Position numbers and translations under genes: made by a program. From assembly GCA_016181405.1 (NCBI GenBank), contig JACOZJ010000003.1:1-42748 (forward strand): a DNA stretch of 42,748 nucleotides. The letters are read 5' to 3'. Of the stretch, positions 31,540 to 39,898 are shown in pieces. How positions within the stretch are numbered: the stretch's first letter is position 1; every line of letters begins with the position of its first letter. This DNA is from Candidatus Wildermuthbacteria bacterium. GTDB lineage: Bacteria > Patescibacteriota > Minisyncoccia > Minisyncoccales > UBA10102. A model generated the notes under the pieces. It made no database searches. It was given only the letters and a program-made list of their open reading frames with translations, and was not told where the DNA came from.

Positions 31540-32094
31540 ATGGCACGAGAACAAGGACAATCTGATCGCGGTCACGGTTCTAGGGGAGGATTTCGCAAGG
31601 AAGCGGGAAAGCGAGAGTCGGATGCAAAATTATTTGATTTAGCACGCGTTACGCGGGTGGCAGCGGGGGGTCGTCGTTTCCGTTTTCGCGCCGTCGTCAT
31701 TTCGGGCGACAAACAAGGGAAAGTAGGTGTTGGCGTTGCAAAAGGATCAGATGTTACCCAGGCGATAGAAAAGGCAACACGCCAGGCGAAGAAACGAGCC
31801 ATTCTGGTGCCTATTCAAAAGGGTACAATCCCGCATGAGGTGAAAGCAAAATTTGGGGCTTCAGTGGTATTGCTGAAACCGCAAAAAGGCGGCAGGGGTC
31901 TGGTTGCCGGAGGGCCGATACGCATTATTTGTGAATTCGCGGGAATTCAGAATATATCGGGAAAGTTTGTTTCGAAAACTCACAATAAGCTGAATAACGC
32001 ATTGGCGACGATAGAAGCTTTAAAAATGCTGAAAAAAGTCCGCCCGACGGCGGCGAAAAACGATGCAGATACACGAGATACAACCAAAGACTAA
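31540..32094 (+). CDS. rpsE: Ribosomal protein uS5
   Basis: The 184-residue protein starts at the ATG at 31540, one base after the rplR stop. FDLARVTRVAAGGRRFRFRAVVISGDKQGKVGVGVAKGSDV, IPHEVKAKFGASVVLLKPQKGGRGLVAGGPIR and the following helix are the S5 signatures for the decoding-fidelity region. The C-terminal 32 nt overlap rplO. No rpmD (L30) gene lies between S5 and L15, unlike in most bacteria outside the CPR. Confidence 0.97.
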   Translation: MAREQGQSDRGHGSRGGFRKEAGKRESDAKLFDLARVTRVAAGGRRFRFRAVVISGDKQGKVGVGVAKGSDVTQAIEKATRQAKKRAILVPIQKGTIPHEVKAKFGASVVLLKPQKGGRGLVAGGPIRIICEFAGIQNISGKFVSKTHNKLNNALATIEALKMLKKVRPTAAKNDADTRDTTKD

Positions 32095-32491
32095 ACAGCG
32101 AAAGGCACGCCGCATTGGCCGTGGCGGGAAAAAGGGCACGTATTCCGGGCGCGGCATGAAGGGGCAGAAATCCCGAGCCGGACATCGAATGTCTCCGAAG
32201 GTGCGGGAATTGCTGAAACGGTATCCCAAACTGCGCGGATCCCGGAGACCAACGCGTGAAAAAGCGATTATCGTAAAACTTTCCCAATTGGAAAAGCATT
32301 TTCAGGCCGGTGAAACGGTGAATCCTGCTGTGCTGGCGCAAAAGAAAATTGCAGGTAAAATAAAAGGGGTGATCCCTGGTATTAAAATTCTGGGCGATGG
32401 AGAAATAACCAAAGCGCTAACCATAGAAGATTGCGTTTTGTCAAAGCGCGCACGCGAGAAAATAGTAAAAGCGGGTGGAACCATAAAATAG
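32063..32491 (+). CDS. rplO: Ribosomal protein uL15
   Basis: This 142-residue protein carries RRIGRGGKKGTYSGRGMKGQKSRAGHRMSP, the long basic N-terminal extension that threads into 23S rRNA, and a globular C-terminal part ending IVKAGGTIK. The start overlaps the end of rpsE by 32 nt; a start after the rpsE stop would delete the conserved N-terminus. Confidence 0.96.
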   Translation: MQIHEIQPKTKQRKARRIGRGGKKGTYSGRGMKGQKSRAGHRMSPKVRELLKRYPKLRGSRRPTREKAIIVKLSQLEKHFQAGETVNPAVLAQKKIAGKIKGVIPGIKILGDGEITKALTIEDCVLSKRAREKIVKAGGTIK

Positions 32492-32493
32492 AC

Positions 32494-33771
32494 ATGCTTG
32501 AAAAACTCCTTCGACTTTTTAAACTTAAAGACCTTCGGAATAAGATTTTATTCGTTTTGGGCATTTTCGTCATTTTTCGATTAATGGCGAATATTCCCAT
32601 TCCCGGGATTGATGCCTCAAGATTGCAGGCCTTTTTTGAGGGCAATCAATTGTTTGGTTTGATTAATTTATTTACGGGTGGCGCGCTCGACAACCTTTCG
32701 ATTGTAATGCTTGGGGTGGGGCCGTACATTACCGCGGTCATTGTAATGCAGTTGCTTACGATGATTTTTCCGGCGCTCAATCGTTTGTATAAAGAAGAAG
32801 GTGAAGAAGGAAGAAAGAAATTTAATCAGTATGGAAGAATATTGACCATTCCTTTTGCGTTTGTGCAGGGATACGGATTTTTGACACTTCTTTCTCGGCA
32901 GGGCATTATCGATCAGTTGTCTCCGCTTTTTTACCTCACGGCGCTCGGCACGGTAATCGCTGGAACAGTATTTTTGATGTGGCTAGGCGAGTTGATTACG
33001 GAAAAGGGCATTGGAAATGGCGTGTCGCTTTTAATTTTTGCCGGTATCGTCGCTGAATTTCCTTTGAGTGTGCGGCAGCTATTTGTTGATTGGGATCCTT
33101 CACGCAGCCTTTCAATCGCCGCGTTTTTCCTCATGGCGATAGTAATTATCGCGGGGGTAGTGTTTGTAACGGAAGCGCGGCGCAATATTCCCGTATCTTA
33201 CGCTAAGCGCGTGCGCGGCAACAAAATTTATGGAGGTAGCTCCACGTATCTTCCTTTGAGCGTAAATCCTGCGGGAGTGATTCCCATCATTTTTGCATTG
33301 TCGCTTCTGATGTTTCCCGGAATGATCGCGAACTTCTTTGTAGGTCAGCCGGGTTTCGCGGGGAACATCGCGCGATTCATTACGACCAATTTCAATCCCA
33401 CATCCTGGATATATATTGTTGTGTACTTTTTGCTGGTGGGCGCTTTTACCTTTTTCTATACAGCAGTAACGTTCGAACCAAAATCGATTTCCACAAACCT
33501 GCAAAAGATGGGTGGGTTTGTGCCCGGCGTGCGGCCTGGCGCTTCTACCGCCGAACATATTTCCTATATCTTAAATCGCATACTGCTAATTGGCGCCCTG
33601 TTTTTGGGTGCGGTGGCGGTAATGCCTTTTTTGGTGCAGATGATTACTCACGTTACGGCGTTTCAATTTTTGCTCGGCGGCACCGCGCTTCTCATTATGG
33701 TAAACGTGGCTTTGGAGACTATGCGGCAAGTGCGGGCGCAGCTCCAGATGCGCGATTATGACACCTTCTAA
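32494..33771 (+). CDS. secY: Protein translocase subunit SecY
   Basis: The 425-residue protein starts at the ATG at 32494, two bases after rplO. Ten hydrophobic helices are visible. The plug region has FTGGALDNLSIVMLGVGPYI, and the cytoplasmic loop has RRNIPVSYAKRVRGNKIYGGSSTYLPLSVNPAGVIPIIFA, both SecY hallmarks; the C-terminal tail is RQVRAQLQMRDYDTF. It forms the channel through which all Sec-dependent surface proteins of this window would pass. Confidence 0.97.
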   Translation: MLEKLLRLFKLKDLRNKILFVLGIFVIFRLMANIPIPGIDASRLQAFFEGNQLFGLINLFTGGALDNLSIVMLGVGPYITAVIVMQLLTMIFPALNRLYKEEGEEGRKKFNQYGRILTIPFAFVQGYGFLTLLSRQGIIDQLSPLFYLTALGTVIAGTVFLMWLGELITEKGIGNGVSLLIFAGIVAEFPLSVRQLFVDWDPSRSLSIAAFFLMAIVIIAGVVFVTEARRNIPVSYAKRVRGNKIYGGSSTYLPLSVNPAGVIPIIFALSLLMFPGMIANFFVGQPGFAGNIARFITTNFNPTSWIYIVVYFLLVGAFTFFYTAVTFEPKSISTNLQKMGGFVPGVRPGASTAEHISYILNRILLIGALFLGAVAVMPFLVQMITHVTAFQFLLGGTALLIMVNVALETMRQVRAQLQMRDYDTF

Positions 33772-34354
33772 CTTTAAAGTATTAATTGTATTGGGGAAAT
33801 CGGGATCCGGGAAGGGGACGCAGGTGGAAAAACTCGCCGAGCAGTACGGCTTGAAAATTATTAGTTCTGGAAGTTTACTCCGCGCCCGCGCAGAAGAAAA
33901 AGATTTTGTCGGGAATAGAATTGCGGGAATTCTTGATAAGGGAGGGCTTATTCCTACGCCGATCATTTTCCATTTATGGCTGCACGAATTAGAGAAAGTA
34001 ACAGTCGCGGGAGATGGCGGTAAGGGAATTATATTTGAAGGAAGCCCCCGGAAACTTTACGAAGCTTACCTGCTGGATGAGACTTTGTGGTTCTATAACC
34101 TGGAAAAAGACATGCGAGTTGTTCACCTCGATATTACTGATGAAGAAGCGGCGAGACGGCTTTTGGAGCGAAAACGAGAGGATGATACCGAAGAGGCGAT
34201 TCGGGAGCGGCTGCAATGGTATAAAGCAGAGGTGGTGCCGGCCATAGAATACTATCGGGAGAAGGGGAGGCTGGTTGAAATTAACGGGGAACAATCGATT
34301 GAGGCCGTACATCAGGAAATAATGGAGAAACTCAAAGATTTTCTTGAACAATGA
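33758..34354 (+). CDS. adk: Adenylate-kinase family nucleotide kinase, divergent
   Basis: The 198-residue protein lies in the normal adk place between secY and map and overlaps both. The P-loop is GKSGSGKGTQ. Several usual adenylate-kinase signatures are altered: the TGD(M/L)LRA motif reads SGSLLRARA and DGFPRT reads EGSPRKLYEA. The LID is short, without zinc cysteines, and RKREDDTEEAIRERLQWY matches the R.DD...R pattern. It should transfer phosphate between ATP and a nucleoside monophosphate; AMP specificity is likely from position but not certain given the substitutions. Confidence 0.85.
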   Translation: MTPSNFKVLIVLGKSGSGKGTQVEKLAEQYGLKIISSGSLLRARAEEKDFVGNRIAGILDKGGLIPTPIIFHLWLHELEKVTVAGDGGKGIIFEGSPRKLYEAYLLDETLWFYNLEKDMRVVHLDITDEEAARRLLERKREDDTEEAIRERLQWYKAEVVPAIEYYREKGRLVEINGEQSIEAVHQEIMEKLKDFLEQ

Positions 34355-35100
34355 TCCCTATCAAAACACCGCAAGAAATTGCGATTATGCGGGAAGGGGG
34401 GCGCATACTGGCCAGGATAATGGATGAGCTTATTGCGCAAGTGCGGCCTGGCATGAGCACTGCACAACTTGACAAAAGCGCTGAAGAAAAAATTTTAAAA
34501 GCAGGTGCAAAGCCTGCTTTTAAAGGTTATCAAGGGTTTCCGGCTACGTTATGCGCGTCGGTAAACGAAGAGGTAGTACACGCGATTCCCTCTCCGGAGA
34601 AAATTCTCAAAGAGGGCGATATTATCACTCTTGATTTAGGGCTCATTTATAAAGGCTATTATTCGGATATGGCGCGTACAGTGCCGGTGGGAGAAATTAA
34701 AAAAGAAACCGCGCGGCTTGTACGGGTTACCAGAGAAGCATTAGAGCTTGGCATCAAAAAAACGCGTCCGGGCGCGACTGTAGGAGATGTTGGGAACGCA
34801 ATTCAGCGTTTTTTGGAAGAACGGGGATATGGCGTTGTGCGCGAGCTTTGCGGTCACGGCATTGGAAAAGAACTCCATGAAGAACCCCAGGTGCTCAATT
34901 ACGGTGATCGCCATACCGGAGTTGAGCTCAAGGAGGGCATGGTTATTTGTATTGAACCTATGGTTACTGTGGGGGATTGGAATGTGAAGCGAGCTAGAGA
35001 CGGCCAGACATATATAACCCGAGACGGCTCTCTCTCGGCGCACTTTGAAGACACGATCGCGATAACAAAAGATGGCGCGGAGGCGTTGACGAGGCCTTGA
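34351..35100 (+). CDS. map: Methionine aminopeptidase, type I
   Basis: The 249-residue protein has the five metal ligands in order: Asp in DLGLIYKGYYSD, the second Asp at DMARTV, His in GHGIGKELHEEP, Glu in CIEPMVT and Glu in FEDTIAITKDG. The substrate His lies in NEEVVHAIP. It removes N-terminal Met cotranslationally. The start overlaps the adk stop (ATGA). It is the last gene of the block; the infA-rpmJ-rpsM continuation seen in many bacteria is not present here. Confidence 0.97.
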   Translation: MIPIKTPQEIAIMREGGRILARIMDELIAQVRPGMSTAQLDKSAEEKILKAGAKPAFKGYQGFPATLCASVNEEVVHAIPSPEKILKEGDIITLDLGLIYKGYYSDMARTVPVGEIKKETARLVRVTREALELGIKKTRPGATVGDVGNAIQRFLEERGYGVVRELCGHGIGKELHEEPQVLNYGDRHTGVELKEGMVICIEPMVTVGDWNVKRARDGQTYITRDGSLSAHFEDTIAITKDGAEALTRP

Positions 35101-35150
35101 AAAGTATCTAAAATAACTAGAATCAACCCGAGGGGAAAAGGGAGTATGTT

Positions 35151-35486
35151 GTGATTCCACATTCCAAACTTTTGGGTCAGTATGATTTCGTTGATCGTTT
35201 CTTCGAGGGTCTCGCTCGGGTCGGGAAAGATGGCAAGCAATTTCACGTTCGTCTTGACGGCACGCCGGCCTACGAGGAGAGGTACGATTGTGTCAGTCCC
35301 TTCTTTTCTGTTGAAGGTCTTGCCTGGGCGAGGGAAGCAGGTCAATGGTTCCACATTCGCCGTGATGGCAAACCGGCCTACCCGGAGCGGTATGACTCGG
35401 TTGCCCCATTTTTCCAGGGTCGTGCGCTGGTAAAGAAGGGTGGTACCTACTTCCGCATTACCCCAGATGGAAAGCCGGTAGAGTAA
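35151..35486 (+). CDS. Small WG-repeat protein
   Basis: The 111-residue protein starts at a GTG preceded by a purine-rich stretch (GAGGGGAAAAGGGAG), one of the better Shine-Dalgarno-like sites in the window. It consists of about three repeats of 23-30 residues with the pattern (F/A)(F/W)A(R/K).(D/A)G..FH(V/I)R.DG.PAY.ERYD.V.PF, which belongs to the WG/KWG beta-repeat family. Such repeats occur in bacterial proteins of unclear function, often exported or in tandem arrays. No signal peptide is present, so a cytosolic location is more likely here. Confidence 0.65.
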   Translation: MIPHSKLLGQYDFVDRFFEGLARVGKDGKQFHVRLDGTPAYEERYDCVSPFFSVEGLAWAREAGQWFHIRRDGKPAYPERYDSVAPFFQGRALVKKGGTYFRITPDGKPVE

Positions 35487-35515
35487 CCTGCGAAAGGTTT
35501 CTTTGCTGGCATGCA

Positions 35516-35542
35516 CCCCAGTTTCTCATACTGGGGCTTTTT
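35516..35542 (+). terminator. Rho-independent terminator after the WG-repeat gene
   Basis: CCCCAGT (35516-35522) and ACTGGGG (35530-35536) form a 7-bp stem with a TTCTCAT loop, followed by CTTTTTC. Confidence 0.8.
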
Positions 35543-35557
35543 CATACTAATGGATCG

Positions 35558-35566
35558 TGCTACAAT
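35558..35566 (+). promoter_or_regulatory. Extended -10 of the glycosyltransferase gene
   Basis: TGC-TACAAT ends five bases before the ATG at 35572, predicting a leaderless transcript. The -35 region (TTTTTC) is poor, as is common with an extended -10. Confidence 0.5.
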
Positions 35567-35571
35567 ATCCA

Positions 35572-36315
35572 ATGGCAGAAGTGAAGTTATCAGTGGTAAT
35601 CCCCGTATATAACGAAGAAAATCGTTTGCCGCGAACGCTCCGGGACGTTGATGCGTACTTACGGAAACAAGATTACGAATACGAAATTATTGTGGTAAAC
35701 GATGGATCGCGCGATCGAACAGCCGAAGTGACGAATGCGCTGGCGCGAGAAATTGCGAATCTTCGTTTGGTTAACAATCAAAAAAATCGCGGGAAGGGAT
35801 ATGCGGTGCGTCAAGGAATGCTGGAGGCAAAAGGCGCGTATCGTGTGTTTTCTGATGCCGACAATTCCACGAGTATAACACACGTGGGAAGAATGTGGCC
35901 TGAATTTGAAAAAGGGTTTGATGTAGTCATTGGCTCCCGTGATACCAAAGGTGCGGTGATTGCCGTGCGCCAACCCTGGTGGCGACGGCGCCTCGGCGAT
36001 GTGTTCAATCTTGTGGTGCAATTGCTGTCTGGATTATGGGGTATTTGGGACACGCAGTGCGGGTTTAAAGGATTTTCCGCGCGCGCGGCGCAAGAAATTT
36101 TTTCCCGCGCCAAAATCAACCGATGGGCGTTTGACGTGGAGGTGCTGGTTATCGCGAAAAAACTTGGGTATCAGATAAAGGAAGTGCCGGTAACATGGGT
36201 TAATGACAGGCAAAGTAAAGTTCGACTTTCAGGAATGGCGAAAATGCTTTTGGACGTTTTGCAGATTAGTATGAATAACGTAATGAATAGATATAGTGGT
36301 TTCAGGACAATATGA
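35572..36315 (+). CDS. GT2-family glycosyltransferase, dolichyl-phosphate glucosyltransferase-like
   Basis: The 247-residue protein has the GT-A fold signatures: LSVVIPVYNEENRLPRTL, VNDGSRDRT, the metal-binding DADNSTS (DxD-like) and GSRD, then DTQCGFKGFS and FDVEVLVIAKKLGYQIKEVPVTW. This arrangement is closest to ALG5/DPM-type enzymes that load a sugar onto a polyprenyl phosphate at the inner face of the membrane. It has no obvious C-terminal transmembrane helices. The track start at 35557 is a GTG that overlaps the -10 box, so 35572 is preferred. A role in surface glycan or glycoprotein synthesis is plausible. Confidence 0.82.
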   Translation: MAEVKLSVVIPVYNEENRLPRTLRDVDAYLRKQDYEYEIIVVNDGSRDRTAEVTNALAREIANLRLVNNQKNRGKGYAVRQGMLEAKGAYRVFSDADNSTSITHVGRMWPEFEKGFDVVIGSRDTKGAVIAVRQPWWRRRLGDVFNLVVQLLSGLWGIWDTQCGFKGFSARAAQEIFSRAKINRWAFDVEVLVIAKKLGYQIKEVPVTWVNDRQSKVRLSGMAKMLLDVLQISMNNVMNRYSGFRTI

Positions 36316-36370
36316 TTTTGTAGCGCTTTACCCGTTCTGTGGAATGGGATCCTCGCGTCTCACAAAATTA
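36311..36370. other. Hairpin in the glycosyltransferase-galT gap
   Basis: CCCGTTC and GAATGGG (one G-T pair) form a hairpin, enclosed by ATTTTGT and ACAAAAT arms. No T-run follows; possibly a weak terminator or processing site. Confidence 0.35.
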
Positions 36371-36393
36371 CACCATCCTTGCGGCTTTACGCT

Positions 36394-37449
36394 ATGCCAT
36401 TATCAAAAAAATTTCCATCGGAATTGCGGCTTGATCCCGTTTCCAAAGATTGGGTTCTGATTAAGACGGGTTTGGCACACAAGCTCGAAGACCTGCGCCG
36501 CCGAGCAGGCGGGTATGATCGCGCCTCATGGGAAGCTGCGCAGAAAGATTGCCCTTTCGATACTTTAGAAAAGCAGGATTATCCCACGCACGCATTTTTT
36601 GAGGGTAAAGAAATGCCTTTGCCCAAGGAGGGAAAGCGCGTACCCGACCATTGGACCACTATTGCCTTTCCCAATAAATATCCAGCGTTCGTCGAGAAAA
36701 AATATTTTAAAATCCGGAATCTTGGACCGTATCAGATGGCAGATGGGGTCGGATTTCATGAAGTTATCGTTACAAAATCTCACACAGACGATATCCCGCA
36801 ATTTTCTGTTTCGCAAGCAAAAGAGCTGTTTGATATGTATCACGCGCGCTATAGAGCTTTGAAGGGTAAGAGATTTGTAAAGCATATTTCCATTTTTAAA
36901 AACCGCGGACCGCGGGCTGGTGCTTCGGTCGCTCATCCGCATTCCCAGATCATTGCAGCTCCCGTTACCGATCCCGATATCCTTAGCAGTCTCCAGGGAT
37001 CCCGGGAATACTTCACGGAAAATAAAAAGTGTATCCACTGTGCTATGATTGCGTGGGACAGAAAAGGCAAAAAACGCATAGTGTATGAAAATGATGAATT
37101 CGTAGTGTTCTGCCCTTTTGCTTCTCGCGTATCTTTTGAAATGCGGGTATATCCCAAAGTTCATGCTCCTTATTTTGAGCAGGCCGACGCACGAGAGCGA
37201 GAAGCGCTTGCGGATGCCTTTCTCGCGGCGATGAAAAAGCTGTACAAGGCGTTGAAAGATCCTGACTATAACTATTTCTTGCATACGGCTCCTGCTGACG
37301 GCGGGAACTATGAACATTATCATTGGCACTGGGAAATTCTGCCGAGAACCGCAGTTTGGGCAGGATATGAATTAGGTTCGCAAATCGAAGTTTCTACGAT
37401 TGAACCAGAAAAAGCAGCGGCGTTTTTGCGTAAACAGAATCACTCCTAG
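36394..37449 (+). CDS. galT: Galactose-1-phosphate uridylyltransferase-like protein (HIT superfamily)
   Basis: The protein has about 351 residues. The first half contains NRGPRAGASVAHPHSQIIAAP, where HPHSQ is the HxHxQ active-site motif carrying the uridylylated His. The second half has the degenerate HIT repeat YEHYHWHWEILPR. The early motif VSKDWVLI also fits GalT. A CIHC pair near residue 212 may bind zinc but is not at the usual N-terminal position, so substrate specificity could differ. GalT swaps UMP between UDP-glucose and galactose-1-phosphate. I prefer the ATG at 36394; the track uses a TTG 15 nt upstream. Confidence 0.8.
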   Translation: MPLSKKFPSELRLDPVSKDWVLIKTGLAHKLEDLRRRAGGYDRASWEAAQKDCPFDTLEKQDYPTHAFFEGKEMPLPKEGKRVPDHWTTIAFPNKYPAFVEKKYFKIRNLGPYQMADGVGFHEVIVTKSHTDDIPQFSVSQAKELFDMYHARYRALKGKRFVKHISIFKNRGPRAGASVAHPHSQIIAAPVTDPDILSSLQGSREYFTENKKCIHCAMIAWDRKGKKRIVYENDEFVVFCPFASRVSFEMRVYPKVHAPYFEQADAREREALADAFLAAMKKLYKALKDPDYNYFLHTAPADGGNYEHYHWHWEILPRTAVWAGYELGSQIEVSTIEPEKAAAFLRKQNHS

Positions 37450-37455
37450 AAATAT

Positions 37456-38079
37456 ATGATTGAAACAATCTTTGAGTTTCTTGCGAATACCGTTATTTTT
37501 GTTATTGAAGCCACGGGGTATGTCGGTATTGCGCTGTTGATGGCATTAGAAAGTGCCAATGTCCCCATTCCCTCGGAAGTTATTATGCCTTTTGCAGGGT
37601 TTTTGGTATGGGAAGAAAAGCTCAATTGGTGGTTTGTTATCTTTGCGGGGGCATTTGGGAATCTTGTTGGCTCTTTGGCATCGTATTATCTAGGGAAATG
37701 GGGCGGGCGGCCGTTTCTGGAGCGCTACGGACGATATTTTTTTATAACAAAGCATGATTTGGATCTCGGAGACAGGTTGTTCGCCAAATATGGGCCTATC
37801 ACTATTTTCGCTTCCCGAGTTCTTCCTATCGTGCGGACATTTATTTCTTTTCCGGCCGGCATGGCGCGCATGAACATTTGGAAATTTTCACTGTATACTT
37901 TTACGGGGTCTTTCATGTGGAGCATGATGCTTACTTATGCCGGGTTAATTACTGGGGAAAATTGGGATGGGCTGAAAGAATATTTCAGGACGTTTGATTG
38001 GCTTATCGCCGGAATTATTGTAGTATTAGGTACATGGTGGATTTGGAGGCATATTAAGCTTCTAAAACGTGAAGCGTAA
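37456..38079 (+). CDS. DedA/VTT-family membrane protein
   Basis: The 207-residue protein has about five hydrophobic segments. ESANVPIPSEVIMPFAGFL and GNLVGSLASYYLGKWGGRPFLERYG followed by FASRVLPIVRTFISFPAGMARM are the DedA signatures; the conserved Glu and the R..P..R pair are kept. DedA proteins are thought to scramble or flip polyprenyl phosphate or phospholipids across the membrane. It lies seven bases after the GalT-like gene and beside a glycosyltransferase, consistent with envelope lipid or glycan metabolism. Confidence 0.88.
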   Translation: MIETIFEFLANTVIFVIEATGYVGIALLMALESANVPIPSEVIMPFAGFLVWEEKLNWWFVIFAGAFGNLVGSLASYYLGKWGGRPFLERYGRYFFITKHDLDLGDRLFAKYGPITIFASRVLPIVRTFISFPAGMARMNIWKFSLYTFTGSFMWSMMLTYAGLITGENWDGLKEYFRTFDWLIAGIIVVLGTWWIWRHIKLLKREA

Positions 38080-38092
38080 ATGCATAGCAGCA

Positions 38093-38761
38093 ATGGAAAA
38101 GACAATTATCATAGCTAACTGGAAAATGAACCCCTGCGCGTTTCTCGACGCGCAAGCCCTGATAAGCGAGATATTGTTTGGCACGAAAGATACAAAAACT
38201 GTAAACGTAGTCTTTTGTCCACCATTTGTATATCTTCAAGGGCTTATTAAGAAATATCCGAAAGCTGTTTTTGGCGCGCAGGATTGTTTCTGGGAACAGC
38301 AAGGTGCTTTCACCGGCGAGATTTCTCCCCAAATGCTTAAAGATATGGGATGTGCGTATGTTATTCTTGGGCATTCAGAACGCGCAAAATATCTGGGAGA
38401 AACGGAAGATATGGTGCAAAAGAAAGTTGCAGCAGCACTGGCTGCTGGCTTGAAAGTTATTTTATGCGTAGGGGAAAAAGAAGAAACACCAAAGGATCTA
38501 CCTGGCCTTCTCGTAGTGTATGAGCCAGAGTGGGCTATTAGTACCCAAGGAAAGGGGGCTGCGGATACCAAGCTTGTGGCTTCTCGAGTCGCAGCAATGC
38601 GCCGTACGCTCAAAACCAGCCCGATCCTCTATGGCGGCAGCGTAACCAGCTCAAATATTGCTTCACTTATAAAAGAAACTGGAGTTCAGGGCGCGCTCGT
38701 CGGCTCCGCCTCGCTGGACGCGTGCGAATTCTTCAATCTTGTGAAAAACGCCGCTGCGTGA
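38093..38761 (+). CDS. tpiA: Triosephosphate isomerase, short form
   Basis: The 222-residue protein is about 25-30 residues shorter than most bacterial TIMs, but all catalytic parts are present: Lys in ANWKMNP, His in ILGHSERAKYLGE, Glu in VYEPEWAIS and the phosphate-binding YGGSV. Loop 6 after the Glu is AISTQGKGA. It interconverts dihydroxyacetone phosphate and glyceraldehyde-3-phosphate. The track start at 38069 overlaps dedA; 38093 gives the typical N-terminus. Confidence 0.95.
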   Translation: MEKTIIIANWKMNPCAFLDAQALISEILFGTKDTKTVNVVFCPPFVYLQGLIKKYPKAVFGAQDCFWEQQGAFTGEISPQMLKDMGCAYVILGHSERAKYLGETEDMVQKKVAAALAAGLKVILCVGEKEETPKDLPGLLVVYEPEWAISTQGKGAADTKLVASRVAAMRRTLKTSPILYGGSVTSSNIASLIKETGVQGALVGSASLDACEFFNLVKNAAA

Positions 38762-38767
38762 TACAGT
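38759..38767 (+). promoter_or_regulatory. Extended -10 of the YkuK-like gene
   Basis: TGA-TACAGT overlaps the tpiA stop codon and ends nine bases before the ATG at 38777, predicting a leader of about three bases. Confidence 0.45.
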
Positions 38768-38776
38768 AATGCACCT

Positions 38777-39280
38777 ATGGATCTTTTTCTGAACGAAAAG
38801 TTTTACAGTCCGACCAAAGGTTCGCTTTCGCTCCCTGAAGTATTGGAAGAGATGGTGGCCTATATGCAAGAGGAACCCCATAAGAAATACGAGGTTATCG
38901 TGGGGTGTGATTCTTCAGCTACCACAGATCCCACGTTTCCGGTGGTTATCGTAGTGCTCCGGAAAAAAGCAGGCGGAAGATTTTTTTTGCGCAGAATCCA
39001 TTATCCCGCGCGCCCTTTTCCCAGCAGGCGCCAGCGCATTTTAGAAGAGGTGTTGCTTTCGTGCCAGCTTGCTTTATGGCTGCGAGAGAATTTTGGTCAG
39101 CTCGCTCTTCAGCATGGCGTAACATACGATTTTCAGTATATTCACGCTGATATCGGAGAGAATGGCATTACTCGCGATATGATAAAGGAGGTTACCGGGC
39201 TTATCCGCGGCAACGGCTTTGAGCCAAAAATCAAGCCAGAATCTTTCGCCGCATCGAGTGTTGCAGACAGATACTCTTAA
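38777..39280 (+). CDS. YkuK-like protein (DUF458, RNase H-like fold)
   Basis: The 167-residue protein carries the family pattern: YEVIVGCDSSATTDPTFPVVIVVLRKKAGGRFFLRRIHYP, RILEEVLLSCQLALWL, YIHADIGENG.TRDMIKEVTGLIRGNGFEPKIKPESFAASSVADRYS. The acidic residues in CDS and DIG would be the metal sites of an RNase H-like active centre. B. subtilis YkuK has no firmly known role. Length is typical. Confidence 0.85.
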   Translation: MDLFLNEKFYSPTKGSLSLPEVLEEMVAYMQEEPHKKYEVIVGCDSSATTDPTFPVVIVVLRKKAGGRFFLRRIHYPARPFPSRRQRILEEVLLSCQLALWLRENFGQLALQHGVTYDFQYIHADIGENGITRDMIKEVTGLIRGNGFEPKIKPESFAASSVADRYS

Positions 39281-39649
39281 ACCTTTGTATATTTTGAGCT
39301 TCAAATAAGAAAAGTGCCCCGAGGCGACGTTGCACTCTCATAGAGATATGCATATTGCCTCGGGGCTTCACCGCGGGGGTGCTCCGTGTCGTGGCCGTGC
39401 GTATCCCGACGCCACTTGGGAACTGGGTATCTACGTGAGCGCCGGGTTTTTCGAAACGGCCGCCTCAGCTCTCGCGGGTCAGATGACTTCGCATGCGCCC
39501 GCGAAGAGTGACAAACCGGCGCGCGCGGTGGAGCAAACCCCCTTCCTAAGAAAAGTGAAGGGGGTTTATGTTTGTAGGAGTAATGAAAATGCCCCGGACA
39601 ATCTCGTGAGAGACTGCCGGGGCTGAATGGTTGCTACGCCTGGGCTTCT
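39281..39649. other. Gene-free convergent gap with several strong hairpins
   Basis: This 369-nt gap separates the convergent YkuK-like and lipoprotein genes. GCCCCGAGGC (39316-39325) pairs with GCCTCGGGGC (39357-39366); CTTCGC and GCGAAG lie near 39487-39506; AAACCCCCTTC (39535-39545) pairs with GAAGGGGGTTT (39557-39567); and the lipoprotein terminator lies at 39591-39623. The ORF at 39330-39626 runs across all of them and shows no protein-like features, so I do not accept it. Confidence 0.6.
39591..39623 (-). terminator. Terminator of the lipoprotein/SPFH transcript
   Basis: On the minus strand GCCCCGG(CA)..TCTC pairs with GAGA..(TG)CCGGGGC with one bulge and a TCAC loop, then runs into ATTTTC. 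It lies about 27 nt after the lipoprotein stop. Confidence 0.75.
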
Positions 39650-39889
39650 TTAGGGCGATCCCTGCGAACAGGTAATCGCAACGCCTTCGTAGACATAGCA
39701 GACCATCCTACCGTCCTCGATGCGATAAACGCCGTGGTTTTCGATGGTTGCCACCCGCGTAGCCCCAGTAGTATTCGGGACTGGCGTGCGTGGAGTAGAG
39801 GAGCCGGGGGTGGGGGTTGCCGGTGGCGCGCATGCCGTCACCAGCAAGGCGACAAGGAAAACAACAGCAACCAGTGTCTTCTTTCTCAC
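39650..39889 (-). CDS. Small lipoprotein of unknown function
   Basis: The 79-residue protein starts at a GTG with an excellent AGGAGG Shine-Dalgarno site seven bases upstream. The signal peptide ends in the lipobox LVTAC, so Cys20 or so would be lipidated. A short Pro/Thr linker follows, then about 35 residues (TIENHGVYRIEDGRMVCYVYEGVAITCSQ) with two Cys that could pair. It lies nine bases downstream of the SPFH gene in the same transcript. The family is unknown; GC content and the ribosome site differ from most neighbours. Confidence 0.75.
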   Translation of the reverse strand: MRKKTLVAVVFLVALLVTACAPPATPTPGSSTPRTPVPNTTGATRVATIENHGVYRIEDGRMVCYVYEGVAITCSQGSP

Positions 39890-39898
39890 GTTTTCCTC

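Noticed and set aside
39330-39626. 98-residue ORF between the YkuK-like and lipoprotein genes
   Set aside because: It runs through several hairpins including a terminator, has no family pattern, and has an unusual composition driven by the palindromes.
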